From Bacteroidota bacterium (GTDB lineage: Bacteria > Bacteroidota > Bacteroidia > Bacteroidales > UBA12481), in the NCBI GenBank assembly GCA_018669475.1, contig JABHCC010000104.1, forward strand, positions 1 through 64,000: a DNA stretch of 64,000 nt. The letters are read 5' to 3'. A program made the position numbers and the translations under genes. Numbering within the stretch: position 1 is the first letter of the stretch; each line of letters starts with the position of its first letter. The notes below the pieces were generated by a model. That model had not been told where the DNA came from, did no database searches, and worked only from the letters and a program-made list of their open reading frames with translations. Positions 1 through 9,416 of the stretch are shown here, piece by piece.

Positions 1-776
1 ATACTATAATATGCAACTTGTGGCTCTGCTAACATGATACCAATAATGAAAGTATCTGAGCTTTTCAGCAGATTACTTCCTATCAGGGTACCCAGGCTAT
101 ACTTCCCAAAATTGAATTGTGCCTTCAGTGATTTTGATGTTGCCTTTACGATAGTTTTTATGCCTGACCATTTCTTACTCACAGCAAAAATTGAAGCTAG
201 TAGTTGAGAGCCTATATGACACCAAACAACAGTTACTATAGGCAATTTTAACCATAGCCAATTCAAAATCAGAAAAAGAAAGAACACGAACATATTGACA
301 AACCTGAGTTGCAATATAGCTGTAAAACGTCTGTCAGCCTGTAGAATAGATAATCCTGTATTTAGAGGCAGAACCACCACAGCCAGAAGCGGATACCACT
401 TGAAGAATAGTCCAAAACCCTTTTCGTCTATAGCATCAGAGAACAGCATATAACTTGGTACCAGAATCACTATTACTGCTATGGTCACTGCAACTGACAA
501 TACCCATCCGGCACCAATAATTCTATTTCTTTCAGTTTCATCTTCTGTACCTGCAACAAATCTCACCAGGGGTGTCCCGGTAATTCCCTTACGAATCATC
601 TCAAAGAGAGCCATACCTGACAAATACAAAACCCATTCACCAAAAACATCCTTTGGATAACTTCTTGCCAGAATAAAAATATTTGCGAATCCAAAGAAAG
701 CAAAAACCATATTCCCTATTAAGGAAATAGAGTTATCAGACTTGAGTATTTGACTTATCTTAGTTTTTATGCCCAT
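1..776 (-). CDS. Polysaccharide flippase (Wzx-like), 3' end cut by window
   Basis: This is the N-terminal ~258 residues of a polytopic membrane protein read on the minus strand; its 3' end lies beyond the left edge. The visible protein starts MGIKTKISQILKS and contains repeated hydrophobic segments of about 20 residues separated by short charged loops, the pattern of MATE-fold oligosaccharide flippases that move undecaprenyl-linked repeat units across the inner membrane. The start codon overlaps the stop of the upstream copolymerase gene by one base (TAATG), so translation is probably coupled. Its place after a transferase, a TolC-like protein and a Wzz-like protein supports a Wzx role. The assignment rests on topology and context, not on a decisive motif. 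Confidence 0.75.
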   Translation of the reverse strand, partial: MGIKTKISQILKSDNSISLIGNMVFAFFGFANIFILARSYPKDVFGEWVLYLSGMALFEMIRKGITGTPLVRFVAGTEDETERNRIIGAGWVLSVAVTIAVIVILVPSYMLFSDAIDEKGFGLFFKWYPLLAVVVLPLNTGLSILQADRRFTAILQLRFVNMFVFFLFLILNWLWLKLPIVTVVWCHIGSQLLASIFAVSKKWSGIKTIVKATSKSLKAQFNFGKYSLGTLIGSNLLKSSDTFIIGIMLAEPQVAYYS

Positions 777-3505
777 TAAAAAGTTTGTACAGGTTTGAGA
801 TCAGAGTTGATCACTCTTTTAATAAACTTTCTGATCCAACTGCGCTTTTTTGGAATTTCGCCAATAATACCTTCCAGATTATCGACATTGGTCCCATTAA
901 GCATGCTAAAAACAGTCTGTTTAGAGTTGGCTTTAAACACATTCAATACTTCATCATCAGCCTTATTCCAGGTACGTGTCGCCCTGCAAATCAATAAAGA
1001 CAGATCAGCAGATACAGCCAGTTTAGCCGGATATTCGCTACTCAATAATGCGGGGAGCTCAAGAAAAATATATTGATAACCTTTTGTCATGAAGGTGAAG
1101 TTCCTGAGTAATTCGTTAATACTACGGATACTCATGAAATTATCTGGTACCGTGTATTCAAAATCCCAAACATTTTCTTCATTATCATTCTTATCAAGCT
1201 TTCTGAAATTTTCCTCATATTCTTCCAGGTCTGGTCCTTCGGTAGGTTTTACATACAGCACCTTATGTCCGACCGACCTGAATTTTTCAACCAGCTTGGT
1301 TCCGATATAAGTTTTCCCTTCATTTCTGCGTGTACTCATTAATAACACAAGGAAAGGCATATCTATTTGTTTGGCCAGTTTAATTTCTTCAAGTTTGATT
1401 CTTTGAGTTATCATTTCTATCAAACGCGGACCAATAACTCCGTAATTAATTTTGCCGTCAGTTCGCCTGGGAATTCTGGGATAAGCACCAATTAATTTTG
1501 ATTTTGTGAGTTCTTCAGCCCGCTCAGGGAATTTTATCGAATTATCAATGAATTCAAGCATAATAATGAAGCCGGCTGTTAAAACAATTCCTGCCATAAA
1601 TGCTGCAATAAGCATGAACATCCTTTTGCTTGGATTTGGCTTGATAGGAAAATAGGCTTCAGCAGTTGTTTTAAAAGTACTTTTCTCATTATTTTTCTGC
1701 TTCATTAAGCTCAGACTCAAGCTATGCCAGTGATCGAGATATTCTTCCTGTGCAAGATTAATTTGACGTTCTATCTTAGTAAGTTCCGACCCCAATGGTG
1801 CAAAGCGATCATATTTCTTTACGAAATTGCTCTTCTGCTGGGTTTTAACATTATATCTTGCCCTACTCTCCTCAACTTTTATAGCCTGGTTGAGCCACAT
1901 AGTTAAAACCGGCTTCATAGCAATACCTTCTGTGGTACGTGATTTTTGATAAGCCTCATCCATTGCTTCTTCCAGTTGACTCTCAATATCAAAGGCCTGC
2001 CTTTTAAGAGTTGTCAGAACATCCACATTAGGATTGGGTTTTATCTCTTCCATTCCAATCAGTCGGGTTGTCTGTCCGAGATCATCTCTGAAGCGCAGGA
2101 TATCAGATCTCTGAGTCAGCCCCTTTGCATATTCATCCAACTCTGATTCTAATAAGGACAGAGCAACTTTGGCCGCCGACAGAACTGCACTTTCTTCATA
2201 CCAATCCTTGTCGAGAACTTCATTTTGCTCAGCAATAAATTTTGTTTGCTCATTATAATTGATGATACGATTAACCTCTCTGAAATTCAAATTCAAATCT
2301 TCAAGACTATCAAGTCGATGCTTTGCAGCATTAACCTGAGCTCTGAAATAATCGCTCACCATTGAAGTTTGGGAACTTTTTATTGATTGATATGTATTTT
2401 GGTATACTTCGTTGATAATGATTAAAGTTTGTTTACACACGCCAGGATCGTGACTTTCATAACTCATCTTCACCAAATCAGAGTTTTGCATCCGGTTGAC
2501 CTTAACCTTTGAAATCTTTGCTATTCCATAAACAGGATTTGACGATTGCAGAGTAGTATATATATAGTTCTTCTCATCCTTACTCTTGTATTGCATAAGA
2601 TTCCTGACAGTGGCCTGGTAAGCTTCAACATGAGCAACAGCATCCTGATAAATATTTTCAAAATTGTCAGAAATTGAGTCCATACGCTTCACAGGATCCT
2701 TTTGCTGATTAATTGATTGCGGTGTTGTATTTTTCTCAACCGGCACTTCCACCTCAACTTCAATTGGAACTTGTTTTGTTACTATCGTATCAACATAATA
2801 GCTTTCATTTTCCTGGCCTACAAGCAATCGTTGTCCTCCATGCAATGGAAGTTTTAATGATTTATTTAGCTTGTTAAGTTGTTCAAGGCTCAAAGAAAAT
2901 TTTCTGGCAATAGATACCGGATAATCTCCTGCTTTAACAGTATAATACTTAGGAGTGGGACGATACTTCTTAATCTTTTCAGTGACCTGTCGGTTTTCTA
3001 ATCGGGTTTCAATCCTCTTTTCTGTTTCGCCTGTCTGTTCAGGAATATCCTCACTAACTATATTTTCAACATTTTGACTTTGAATATCATAGCCCTGATT
3101 TACTAAATTACTAAAGTCGCGGTGTACTAATGCTTTAATCTCTTGAGGTGCCTCTTGTTGAATAGCATCCCAGGTTTCTTTTGAGCAATAACGAGAATCC
3201 GGCTGCTCAAGCATCAAATGCTGAGCCATAAGTCTGATAGCTGTTTCTTCCTGAGTTTGTCGGTTCCGAATGATATTAAGAAGGTTATCAAACTTGGCGT
3301 TTGTTCCAAATAAATCGTAGCGAAAATCTGATCCTGATTCTATATTGTAACCTGTTGCTAATCCGGTATAGATTTCCATTTCAGAAGAATATGACTCAGG
3401 CTGGTCACGAGTCATGACGTACACAAGTACGGCCATAAGTACTCCTACCCCTCCGATAAGGATAATATTCTTTATTAACAGCCTGAGGAAATAGATCAAA
3501 TTCAT
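776..3505 (-). CDS. Wzz/BY-kinase-like polysaccharide copolymerase with internal LysM domain
   Basis: A 909-residue inner-membrane protein for exopolysaccharide chain-length control and export. It has TM1 at about residues 12-31, a long periplasmic region, TM2 at about 628-651 and a cytoplasmic P-loop domain at about 718-890. Within the periplasmic part, residues about 187-230 (YYTVKAGDYPVSIARKF, then GGQRLLVG) form a LysM peptidoglycan/glycan-binding module, flanked by charged linkers. Residues about 390-600 are coiled-coil-like. The ATPase core is degenerate: STRRNEGKT replaces a usual Walker A, VLYVKP stands where VLxID is expected, IFLELPAL where the Walker B Asp sits, and the C-terminus has no tyrosine cluster. 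It overlaps the TolC-like gene by 4 bp. Known family: Wzz/PCP-2a; loss of kinase activity is inference. Confidence 0.88.
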   Translation of the reverse strand: MNLIYFLRLLIKNIILIGGVGVLMAVLVYVMTRDQPESYSSEMEIYTGLATGYNIESGSDFRYDLFGTNAKFDNLLNIIRNRQTQEETAIRLMAQHLMLEQPDSRYCSKETWDAIQQEAPQEIKALVHRDFSNLVNQGYDIQSQNVENIVSEDIPEQTGETEKRIETRLENRQVTEKIKKYRPTPKYYTVKAGDYPVSIARKFSLSLEQLNKLNKSLKLPLHGGQRLLVGQENESYYVDTIVTKQVPIEVEVEVPVEKNTTPQSINQQKDPVKRMDSISDNFENIYQDAVAHVEAYQATVRNLMQYKSKDEKNYIYTTLQSSNPVYGIAKISKVKVNRMQNSDLVKMSYESHDPGVCKQTLIIINEVYQNTYQSIKSSQTSMVSDYFRAQVNAAKHRLDSLEDLNLNFREVNRIINYNEQTKFIAEQNEVLDKDWYEESAVLSAAKVALSLLESELDEYAKGLTQRSDILRFRDDLGQTTRLIGMEEIKPNPNVDVLTTLKRQAFDIESQLEEAMDEAYQKSRTTEGIAMKPVLTMWLNQAIKVEESRARYNVKTQQKSNFVKKYDRFAPLGSELTKIERQINLAQEEYLDHWHSLSLSLMKQKNNEKSTFKTTAEAYFPIKPNPSKRMFMLIAAFMAGIVLTAGFIIMLEFIDNSIKFPERAEELTKSKLIGAYPRIPRRTDGKINYGVIGPRLIEMITQRIKLEEIKLAKQIDMPFLVLLMSTRRNEGKTYIGTKLVEKFRSVGHKVLYVKPTEGPDLEEYEENFRKLDKNDNEENVWDFEYTVPDNFMSIRSINELLRNFTFMTKGYQYIFLELPALLSSEYPAKLAVSADLSLLICRATRTWNKADDEVLNVFKANSKQTVFSMLNGTNVDNLEGIIGEIPKKRSWIRKFIKRVINSDLKPVQTF

Positions 3506-4284
3506 AATGAAGGATTCATCCAGTCGGCAAGGTCATCGCGACCAACCAATTCGTAGAGCAAATATAATGCTTCCCGGTATTCTTTTTTTGACAGAACCAA
3601 TTCTTCATGTGCTTTTGAGGAAATTTGTTTTACACGCGCATATTCAACAATATCAACTTCACCTGATAAATAACGCTTCCGTGCCTCATTGATATTAAGT
3701 TTTTGAGCCTCTAAATGATCAGCTTTTATACTAATAATCTCTTTGTATGTACTAAGATGATTCCATAAGCGTATCACTTCTTGTCTGATTAGCTGCCTTA
3801 ATTCATCAGCCCTCGCATCTTCAAGAGCTATTCGTGCTTCGCCGGCTCTAATAACATTCTTATGACTGATAATATCAAAGATGGTGAAATTTATTCTTGC
3901 TCCAATATGATATCTTGAGGATATTGACACATTATTATTTATAGCTGTTCCTGTTGGTGAAATAAATACATTATCAATTGACCCATAGCGAAACTCTGTA
4001 AAAGTTTCCAGATAATCGGACCATTGTAACTTAGCAACTTTCAATTCCCATTCTCGTATTGTTTTGTCAATTTCTTTAGTTTTCAATAAAGGAGAGTAAT
4101 AGAGGGCAGAATCAATTAGCATACCCAGAGGTGGAATCAGATCATGGTCAACACTAAGATATGCACTGTTATTTTTCTCCATTGATCTCATGCGAGCATC
4201 CACCCTTTCTTCTGTGGTCTGACTAAACCCACTCATTGAGACACATATAAGCAGAATTGCGATAAAGCTTAAAAGTTGTTTCAT
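3502..4284 (-). CDS. Short TolC-family outer-membrane protein
   Basis: A 260-residue exported protein with an N-terminal signal peptide (MKQLLSFIAILLICVSMSGFSQ). The rest is helix-rich with heptad-like stretches, and a segment around residues 125-170 (ARINFTIFDIISHKN, then RAGEARIALEDARADELR) resembles the membrane-strand/helix transition of outer-membrane efflux proteins. Full TolC proteins are about 420-480 residues with two repeats; this one is about one repeat long, so it may need to oligomerise differently or be a reduced export partner. It lies 20 bp after the sugar transferase gene and its last 4 bp overlap the copolymerase start, pointing to polysaccharide export. Classification as OEP/TolC is likely; the transported substrate is inferred from context. 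Confidence 0.72.
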   Translation of the reverse strand: MKQLLSFIAILLICVSMSGFSQTTEERVDARMRSMEKNNSAYLSVDHDLIPPLGMLIDSALYYSPLLKTKEIDKTIREWELKVAKLQWSDYLETFTEFRYGSIDNVFISPTGTAINNNVSISSRYHIGARINFTIFDIISHKNVIRAGEARIALEDARADELRQLIRQEVIRLWNHLSTYKEIISIKADHLEAQKLNINEARKRYLSGEVDIVEYARVKQISSKAHEELVLSKKEYREALYLLYELVGRDDLADWMNPSL

Positions 4285-4304
4285 TTTCTTTATGAATATT
4301 GTTT

Positions 4305-5534
4305 CTAAACGTCTTCAGTTTGCATTAAAGCTTTAACAGTACGAAATAATATTTTTATATCACCCCAAAAAGTGAAGTTTCTTGCATATTCATTGTCAAG
4401 GCCCTTTCTCTCCTCATTTGACATGTCATCTTTTCCACGCTTTGTTACCTGCCATAGTCCGGTAATACCAGATGGTGCCAGAAACCTTTCCGTCCAATCA
4501 TCTGATGTCAATAACTCGGCCTCATACAAGGGAATTGGTCGATTTCCCACAATTGACATTTCCCCCCGTAATACATTCAATAGCTGAGGAAGTTCATCAA
4601 TACTGGTTTTGCGAATGAATCGGCCTACTTTAGTTACTCTCGGGTCATTTTTAATTTTAAAAAATGTTTCACCCAATTTTTCACGTTTAATTTGCAAATA
4701 TTGATTTTCACAAACTTCCCGATCATTGATATACAAAACTGATGAGCATTTGTGACCAAGTCTTTCGCATTCGGGACATGGTTTATCAAAAGCGTTATCC
4801 TCAGGTTCATTAGTTTCTTCAGTGTATTGATTCAAATGCTTTAACTCTTTGAGTTTAGCATCAGCACCAGTATACATTGATCTGAATTTAAAGAATGGAA
4901 ATATTTTATAGCCAGCGCCAACGCGTTTAGCAGCATAAAAAACCTTTCCTTTTGATTCTAACCTGATGGCCAGAATAATAAAGATAAACAATGGAGATAA
5001 AAACAGAAGAACCCCTGAAGCAAAAACAATATCAAATAAACGCTTTATAAACGGAATCTTAATCTCTGCCTGTTTTGATTCTACTAAGCTTAATACGGAT
5101 TGCTTTTTCTTAAATGGCATCAGGAATCCCAATCTGACAACAAGCTTTTCTAGATCCAGAGGTCGATTATAAATATCATCAACACCAATTTTAAAAGCTT
5201 TGAGCATTTCAGCTTTTTCAACTCCTCGTCCGCTAAGAATAAAAGGAATCGTCTGGTACCTGACTTTATTCATTAACTCAGTATGCAAAGCATAACCATT
5301 CATTCCGGGCAGAAAAATTTCAGACATTATAGCATCCGGCAGGTCATGATCTTCAAGCCATCTTATTGCCTGAAAACCATTCTCAACAACTGTTAATTTG
5401 AAGTTATCAGTATTAGATGCAAATTGATCAATGCTTTCCTTATCTGTTCCTATGTATAGAACCGCGACTTGTGAAAGTTCCACTTTTTCCATAATCATAG
5501 AATTACTCATTATGATGCGATAAAACGATTTCAA
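4305..5534 (-). CDS. Receiver-domain/sugar-phosphate transferase fusion (initiating glycosyltransferase)
   Basis: A 409-residue fusion. Residues about 22-137 form a response-regulator receiver fold, but the phosphoacceptor site reads DAIMSEIFLPGMNG, so Glu72 replaces the usual Asp, and the conserved Lys is Arg124 (YNRPLD). Residues about 162-405 are a bacterial sugar transferase of the WcaJ/PglC type with a hydrophobic hairpin (about 166-190), the FKFRSM motif and RKTSIDELPQLLNVLRGEMS, which attaches the first sugar-1-phosphate to undecaprenyl phosphate. An insert at about 250-277 carries four cysteines (C253, C256, C263, C276) that could bind metal. The annotated start overlaps the upstream regulator by 32 bp; an in-frame ATG at 5510 would give an 8-bp overlap and is equally plausible. 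Confidence 0.9.
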   Translation of the reverse strand: MKSFYRIIMSNSMIMEKVELSQVAVLYIGTDKESIDQFASNTDNFKLTVVENGFQAIRWLEDHDLPDAIMSEIFLPGMNGYALHTELMNKVRYQTIPFILSGRGVEKAEMLKAFKIGVDDIYNRPLDLEKLVVRLGFLMPFKKKQSVLSLVESKQAEIKIPFIKRLFDIVFASGVLLFLSPLFIFIILAIRLESKGKVFYAAKRVGAGYKIFPFFKFRSMYTGADAKLKELKHLNQYTEETNEPEDNAFDKPCPECERLGHKCSSVLYINDREVCENQYLQIKREKLGETFFKIKNDPRVTKVGRFIRKTSIDELPQLLNVLRGEMSIVGNRPIPLYEAELLTSDDWTERFLAPSGITGLWQVTKRGKDDMSNEERKGLDNEYARNFTFWGDIKILFRTVKALMQTEDV

Positions 5535-5880
5535 TTTTCAGAGACAACTCTTCAGGATTAAATGGTTTTATCATAAAATCATTCGCTCCGAGCTTATAGC
5601 ATTTAACTCTCTCAGAGCTACTGTCAACCCCTGATAACATCATAATCGGTATATCTTTGAAATACCCACTGGATCTAACATTTTTCACATAGTCATATCC
5701 ATCAAGAACAGGCATTTCAAGGTCAACTATCATAAGATCCGGAATATTCCCTGTTTGAAGCCAATCGAGTCCTTCCTGACCATTGGAAACAGCTGTAACC
5801 TCATATGTGTGACTTAAAAACTTTTCGAGCAAGGTCCGAATTGTTATTTCATCATCGACAACTAAGATTTTCTTTTTCAT
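5503..5880 (-). CDS. Single-domain response regulator (CheY-like)
   Basis: About 125 residues consisting only of a receiver domain. All key residues are present: the acidic pair in ILVVDDE, the phosphoacceptor Asp in DLMIVDLEMPVLDG, the Thr/Ser position in MMLSG and the Lys in MIKPFNPEE. I chose the ATG at 5880 (MKKKILVVDDE) over the upstream one at 5916 because the domain begins immediately and because this ATG is the 3' end of the dispersed leader repeat. It is the first gene of the exopolysaccharide operon and overlaps the receiver-transferase fusion. A canonical receiver beside a degenerate one suggests a regulatory input to polymer initiation, but the partner kinase is not identified. 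Confidence 0.92.
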   Translation of the reverse strand: MKKKILVVDDEITIRTLLEKFLSHTYEVTAVSNGQEGLDWLQTGNIPDLMIVDLEMPVLDGYDYVKNVRSSGYFKDIPIMMLSGVDSSSERVKCYKLGANDFMIKPFNPEELSLKIEIVLSHHNE

Positions 5881-6000
5881 CCGTTTATGTTTATTAATTG
5901 CTCCTGATTGAATCATGCGAGCTCACATAACAATAAAACAATAAAACATTTAAACCCATGAGTGTCAAGATACTATTGTTTTTGGTCATGCTCGGCTCAT
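5878..6000 (-). repeat. Dispersed leader repeat, divergent copy F
   Basis: Read on the minus strand this begins with GAGCCGAGCATGACCAAAA, keeps the middle block TTATGTGAGCTC and ends AACATAAACGGATG, whose ATG is the start of the response-regulator gene. The two inner CGGATG/CATCCG boxes found in the better copies are not recognisable, so this looks like an old, diverged member. Assignment rests on three separate matching blocks in the right order. Confidence 0.6.
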
Positions 6001-6208
6001 TGATCAATTTTGAATTGACAATTTCTACTGCAATTAAAATATAATAAATATTAATATGAAATACCTTTTATCTCTTTTTTTATTAAAAACCTACTGTTCA
6101 TCAAATATTAAGTATTTCAACAATTAATTGTTAATTCCTTTCAATAAATATTCTATAACTTGAGCATATAATTAATAATATTGTCAGATAAATGTAACTT
6201 AAATAACT
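5881..6208. promoter_or_regulatory. AT-rich divergent intergenic region between EPS and sugar-nucleotide operons
   Basis: This 328-bp noncoding stretch separates the leftward exopolysaccharide operon from the rightward ugd operon, so it must contain both promoters. The left 120 bp are the diverged dispersed repeat. The right part is very AT-rich; I see no clear TAnnTTTG box, only TAATATTG-like sequence about 30 bp before ugd. No stable hairpin or small ORF is evident. Confidence 0.5.
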
Positions 6209-7522
6209 ATGAGAATTTCAATTGTTGGAACTGGTTATGTGGGCTTAGTAACCGGAGCTTGTTTTGCTGAAGCCGGCATTAACGTCACATGTGTCGATAT
6301 TGATCAGAAAAAAATTGACATGCTGAATAATGGCAAAGTTCCCATCTGGGAACCTGGTCTTGATGACATGATACAGCGAAATGTTGCAAAAGGACGCCTC
6401 GTATTCACAACAAATATTAAAGACAACCTTGATGAGGCAGAGGCAGTGTTTATTGCCGTTGGTACTCCTCCCGACGAAGATGGTAGTGCTGATCTGAAAT
6501 ATGTTTTGGCTGTTGCCAGAGATATCGGAAAATACATGAGTGATTACCTGGTAGTTGTGACCAAAAGCACAGTACCAATTGGAACATCATTAAAGGTGCG
6601 AGACGCTGTAAAAGAAACCCTGGGTGCAAGAAACAGCGATCTGGATTTTGATGTAGCCTCAAATCCAGAATTTCTCAAAGAAGGAAGTGCCATTGCAGAT
6701 TTCATGAAACCTGACAGGATTGTTGTCGGAGTTAGTACATCTAAGGCCGAAAAAGTGATGAAGCGCCTGTACAAGCCATTCCTGCTCAATGGTCACCCAA
6801 TATTGTTTATGGATATTCCTTCGGCAGAGTTAACTAAATATACTGCAAACTCAATGTTGGCAACCAAAATCAGTTTCATGAATGATATTGCCAATTTATG
6901 CGAAATTGTAGGTGCTGATGTTGATATGGTAAGAAAAGGAATTGGTAGTGACACCAGAATTGGTCATAAATTTATTTATCCAGGTGTTGGTTATGGTGGA
7001 AGTTGTTTCCCAAAAGATGTTAAAGCCTTAATTAAAACCGCCGGTGAGAATAATTACGACCTTAGAGTATTGCAAGCTGTTGAAGAAGTAAATTACACTC
7101 AGAAGCAAGTACTTTTCGGAAAGATTAACACTCATTTTAAACAAAACCTGGCAGGAAAGAAATTTGCTATGTGGGGATTGGCCTTTAAACCTAATACTGA
7201 TGATATGCGTGAAGCGCCTGCTTTGGTGGTCATTGACCAACTGGTAGAAGCCGGTGCCTCTGTGGTTGCTTATGACCCTGTGGCAGTAGAAGAAACGAAA
7301 CGACGTATTGGAGACAAAATCACTTATGTAGATGATCCATACGAAGCACTAATTGATGCTGATGCCTTGCTATTATTAACTGAATGGTCAGAATTCAGAA
7401 TTCCTCGTTACAGGATTATGGAAAAACTTCTCAAGAATAAGCTTGTCTTCGATGGACGAAATGTTTTTGATCCGGTAGAAATGAAAGAATTTGGATATAC
7501 TTATTATGGAATTGGTCGCTAG
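6209..7522 (+). CDS. ugd: UDP-glucose 6-dehydrogenase
   Basis: A 437-residue cytosolic enzyme that oxidises UDP-glucose twice with NAD+ to UDP-glucuronate. The Rossmann motif GTGYVGLVTGACFAEAG lies at residues 7-23, the catalytic region GYGGSCFPKD holds the nucleophile Cys266, and the C-terminal UDP-binding domain has FKPNTDDMREAPA. Length and motifs match the bacterial family fully. It is the first gene of a seven-gene operon, with the UDP-glucuronate decarboxylase 31 bp downstream, so its product probably flows to UDP-xylose as well as being used directly for acidic polysaccharide. Confidence 0.97.
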   Translation: MRISIVGTGYVGLVTGACFAEAGINVTCVDIDQKKIDMLNNGKVPIWEPGLDDMIQRNVAKGRLVFTTNIKDNLDEAEAVFIAVGTPPDEDGSADLKYVLAVARDIGKYMSDYLVVVTKSTVPIGTSLKVRDAVKETLGARNSDLDFDVASNPEFLKEGSAIADFMKPDRIVVGVSTSKAEKVMKRLYKPFLLNGHPILFMDIPSAELTKYTANSMLATKISFMNDIANLCEIVGADVDMVRKGIGSDTRIGHKFIYPGVGYGGSCFPKDVKALIKTAGENNYDLRVLQAVEEVNYTQKQVLFGKINTHFKQNLAGKKFAMWGLAFKPNTDDMREAPALVVIDQLVEAGASVVAYDPVAVEETKRRIGDKITYVDDPYEALIDADALLLLTEWSEFRIPRYRIMEKLLKNKLVFDGRNVFDPVEMKEFGYTYYGIGR

Positions 7523-7553
7523 ACATTTTTATCTTTATTAAATATATAATTAA

Positions 7554-8522
7554 ATGAACAAGATATTAATAACCGGAGGGGCTGGTTTTATCGGCTCACA
7601 TTTGTGTGAAAGACTGTTAAATGAAGGTAATGAGGTAATTTGTCTTGACAACTATTTCACAGGCTCAAAGCGTAATGTGGTTCATTTGCTCGACCATCCT
7701 TTCTTTGAAATAGTACGACATGATGTTACAATGCCATACTTTGTTGAAGTCGACCAGATTTACAACCTTGCCTGTCCGGCATCTCCAATTCATTATCAAT
7801 ATAATCCCATAAAAACGGTAAAAACATCTGTTTTAGGAGCAGTTAACATGCTCGGTTTGGCAAAACGTATCAGAGCACGAATACTACAAGCCTCAACCAG
7901 TGAGGTTTATGGTGACCCTGAGATTCATCCTCAGCCTGAATCTTATTGGGGCCATGTTAATCCTATTGGTCAGCGTTCTTGTTATGATGAGGGAAAAAGA
8001 TGTGCTGAAACTTTATTCCTCAATTATCATCAACAAAATGATGTTCGCATTAAGATTATCCGGATATTTAACACTTACGGACCACATATGCATCCTCAGG
8101 ATGGTCGAGTGGTTTCAAATTTCATTATGCAGACATTAAGAAATGAAAATATCACCATTTATGGCGACGGAAATCAAACCAGAAGTTTCCAGTATGTTGA
8201 TGATTTGCTCGAAGGAATGACCCGGATGATGAATTCAAGAGAAGAGTTTACAGGTCCTGTAAATATTGGAAACCCTGGAGAGTTTACTATTAAGGAATTA
8301 GCTGAGAAAATTATTGATCTTACAGGCTCTAAATCGAAGTTAGAATTCTTGCCCCTACCCCAGGATGATCCGACTCAGAGGAAACCGGATATTACTCTTG
8401 CAAAAAAAGAATTGGATAATTGGGAACCAAAAATTCAGTTACAAGAGGGTTTGAAAAAAACAATTCATTACTTTGATGACTTATTAAAAAATAATCTTGT
8501 TGGTTCATACGGAAGGAAGTAG
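7554..8522 (+). CDS. UDP-glucuronate decarboxylase (UDP-xylose synthase), SDR family
   Basis: A 322-residue extended short-chain dehydrogenase. The NAD motif [15 protein letters not shown] is at residues 8-22, the catalytic Tyr/Lys pair is in SCYDEGKR, and the diagnostic UXS segments are present: [31 protein letters not shown] and [14 protein letters not shown]. These set it apart from dTDP-glucose 4,6-dehydratase (RfbB). It converts UDP-glucuronate from the preceding ugd product to UDP-xylose. It ends 3 bp before rfbA, so the two are probably translated from one message. Confidence 0.95.
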   Translation: MNKILITGGAGFIGSHLCERLLNEGNEVICLDNYFTGSKRNVVHLLDHPFFEIVRHDVTMPYFVEVDQIYNLACPASPIHYQYNPIKTVKTSVLGAVNMLGLAKRIRARILQASTSEVYGDPEIHPQPESYWGHVNPIGQRSCYDEGKRCAETLFLNYHQQNDVRIKIIRIFNTYGPHMHPQDGRVVSNFIMQTLRNENITIYGDGNQTRSFQYVDDLLEGMTRMMNSREEFTGPVNIGNPGEFTIKELAEKIIDLTGSKSKLEFLPLPQDDPTQRKPDITLAKKELDNWEPKIQLQEGLKKTIHYFDDLLKNNLVGSYGRK

Positions 8523-8525
8523 CAT

Positions 8526-9407
8526 ATGAAAGGAATTATTTTAGCTGGGGGTGCTGGTACCCGTCTCTATCCAATTACAAAAAGCATCTCAAAACAGATA
8601 TTGCCGATCTATGATAAACCGATGATCTATTATCCCTTATCTGTTCTGATGCTTGCAGGATTAAAGGAAATTTTGATTATCTCAACTCCAAAAGATCTTC
8701 CACTATATATTGATCTTCTTGGTGATGGTTCTCATTTAGGCATATCAATTGAGTATGTTGAACAGCAATCACCTGATGGATTAGCACAAGCATTTCTCTT
8801 GGGAGAAACATTTCTGAACGGTGAAAGTGCCTGCCTGATTCTGGGGGATAATATATTCTATGGATATAGTTTTGGGAAGATTCTTTCAGAAGCTGCAGAT
8901 TTATCTCATGGGGCTAAAGTTTTTGGTTATTATGTAAATGATCCTCACCGCTATGGAGTAGCTGAATTTGATTCAAAGGGACAAGTTCTTGGACTTGAAG
9001 AGAAGCCAGAAAAGCCAAAATCAAATTACGCAGTCACCGGCTTATATTTTTATGATAATACTGTTGTTGAAAAAGCCAAAAGTCTTAAGCCCTCTCCTCG
9101 TGGTGAACTTGAAATCACCGACCTGAATAAACTTTATCTTGCTGAAGGCAGTTTAAAGGTTGAATTACTTGGTAGGGGGATGGCCTGGCTGGATACTGGC
9201 ACACATGAGAGTCTGTTACAGGCATCAAATTTTATTGCTACAATCGAAGAGCGTCAAGGCTTAAAGGTTAGTTGTCTTGAAGAAATTGCCTATTTTAAGA
9301 ATTATATTACAAAAGAACAGTTACTTAAATTGGCAGAGCCACTTAAAAATAATCAATACGGGCAGTATCTCTTTCGAATTGCATCAGAAGAAAATCACCC
9401 AAGTTAA
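8526..9407 (+). CDS. rfbA: Glucose-1-phosphate thymidylyltransferase
   Basis: A 293-residue nucleotidyltransferase making dTDP-glucose from dTTP and glucose-1-phosphate, the first step to dTDP-L-rhamnose. It has the N-terminal signature [17 protein letters not shown] at residues 8-24, [14 protein letters not shown], the metal site ILGDNIFYG, and [20 protein letters not shown]. Length is exactly that of RmlA. It sits between the UDP-xylose synthase and rfbC with gaps of only a few bases. Confidence 0.97.
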   Translation: MKGIILAGGAGTRLYPITKSISKQILPIYDKPMIYYPLSVLMLAGLKEILIISTPKDLPLYIDLLGDGSHLGISIEYVEQQSPDGLAQAFLLGETFLNGESACLILGDNIFYGYSFGKILSEAADLSHGAKVFGYYVNDPHRYGVAEFDSKGQVLGLEEKPEKPKSNYAVTGLYFYDNTVVEKAKSLKPSPRGELEITDLNKLYLAEGSLKVELLGRGMAWLDTGTHESLLQASNFIATIEERQGLKVSCLEEIAYFKNYITKEQLLKLAEPLKNNQYGQYLFRIASEENHPS

Positions 9408-9416
9408 ATCTTGTTT

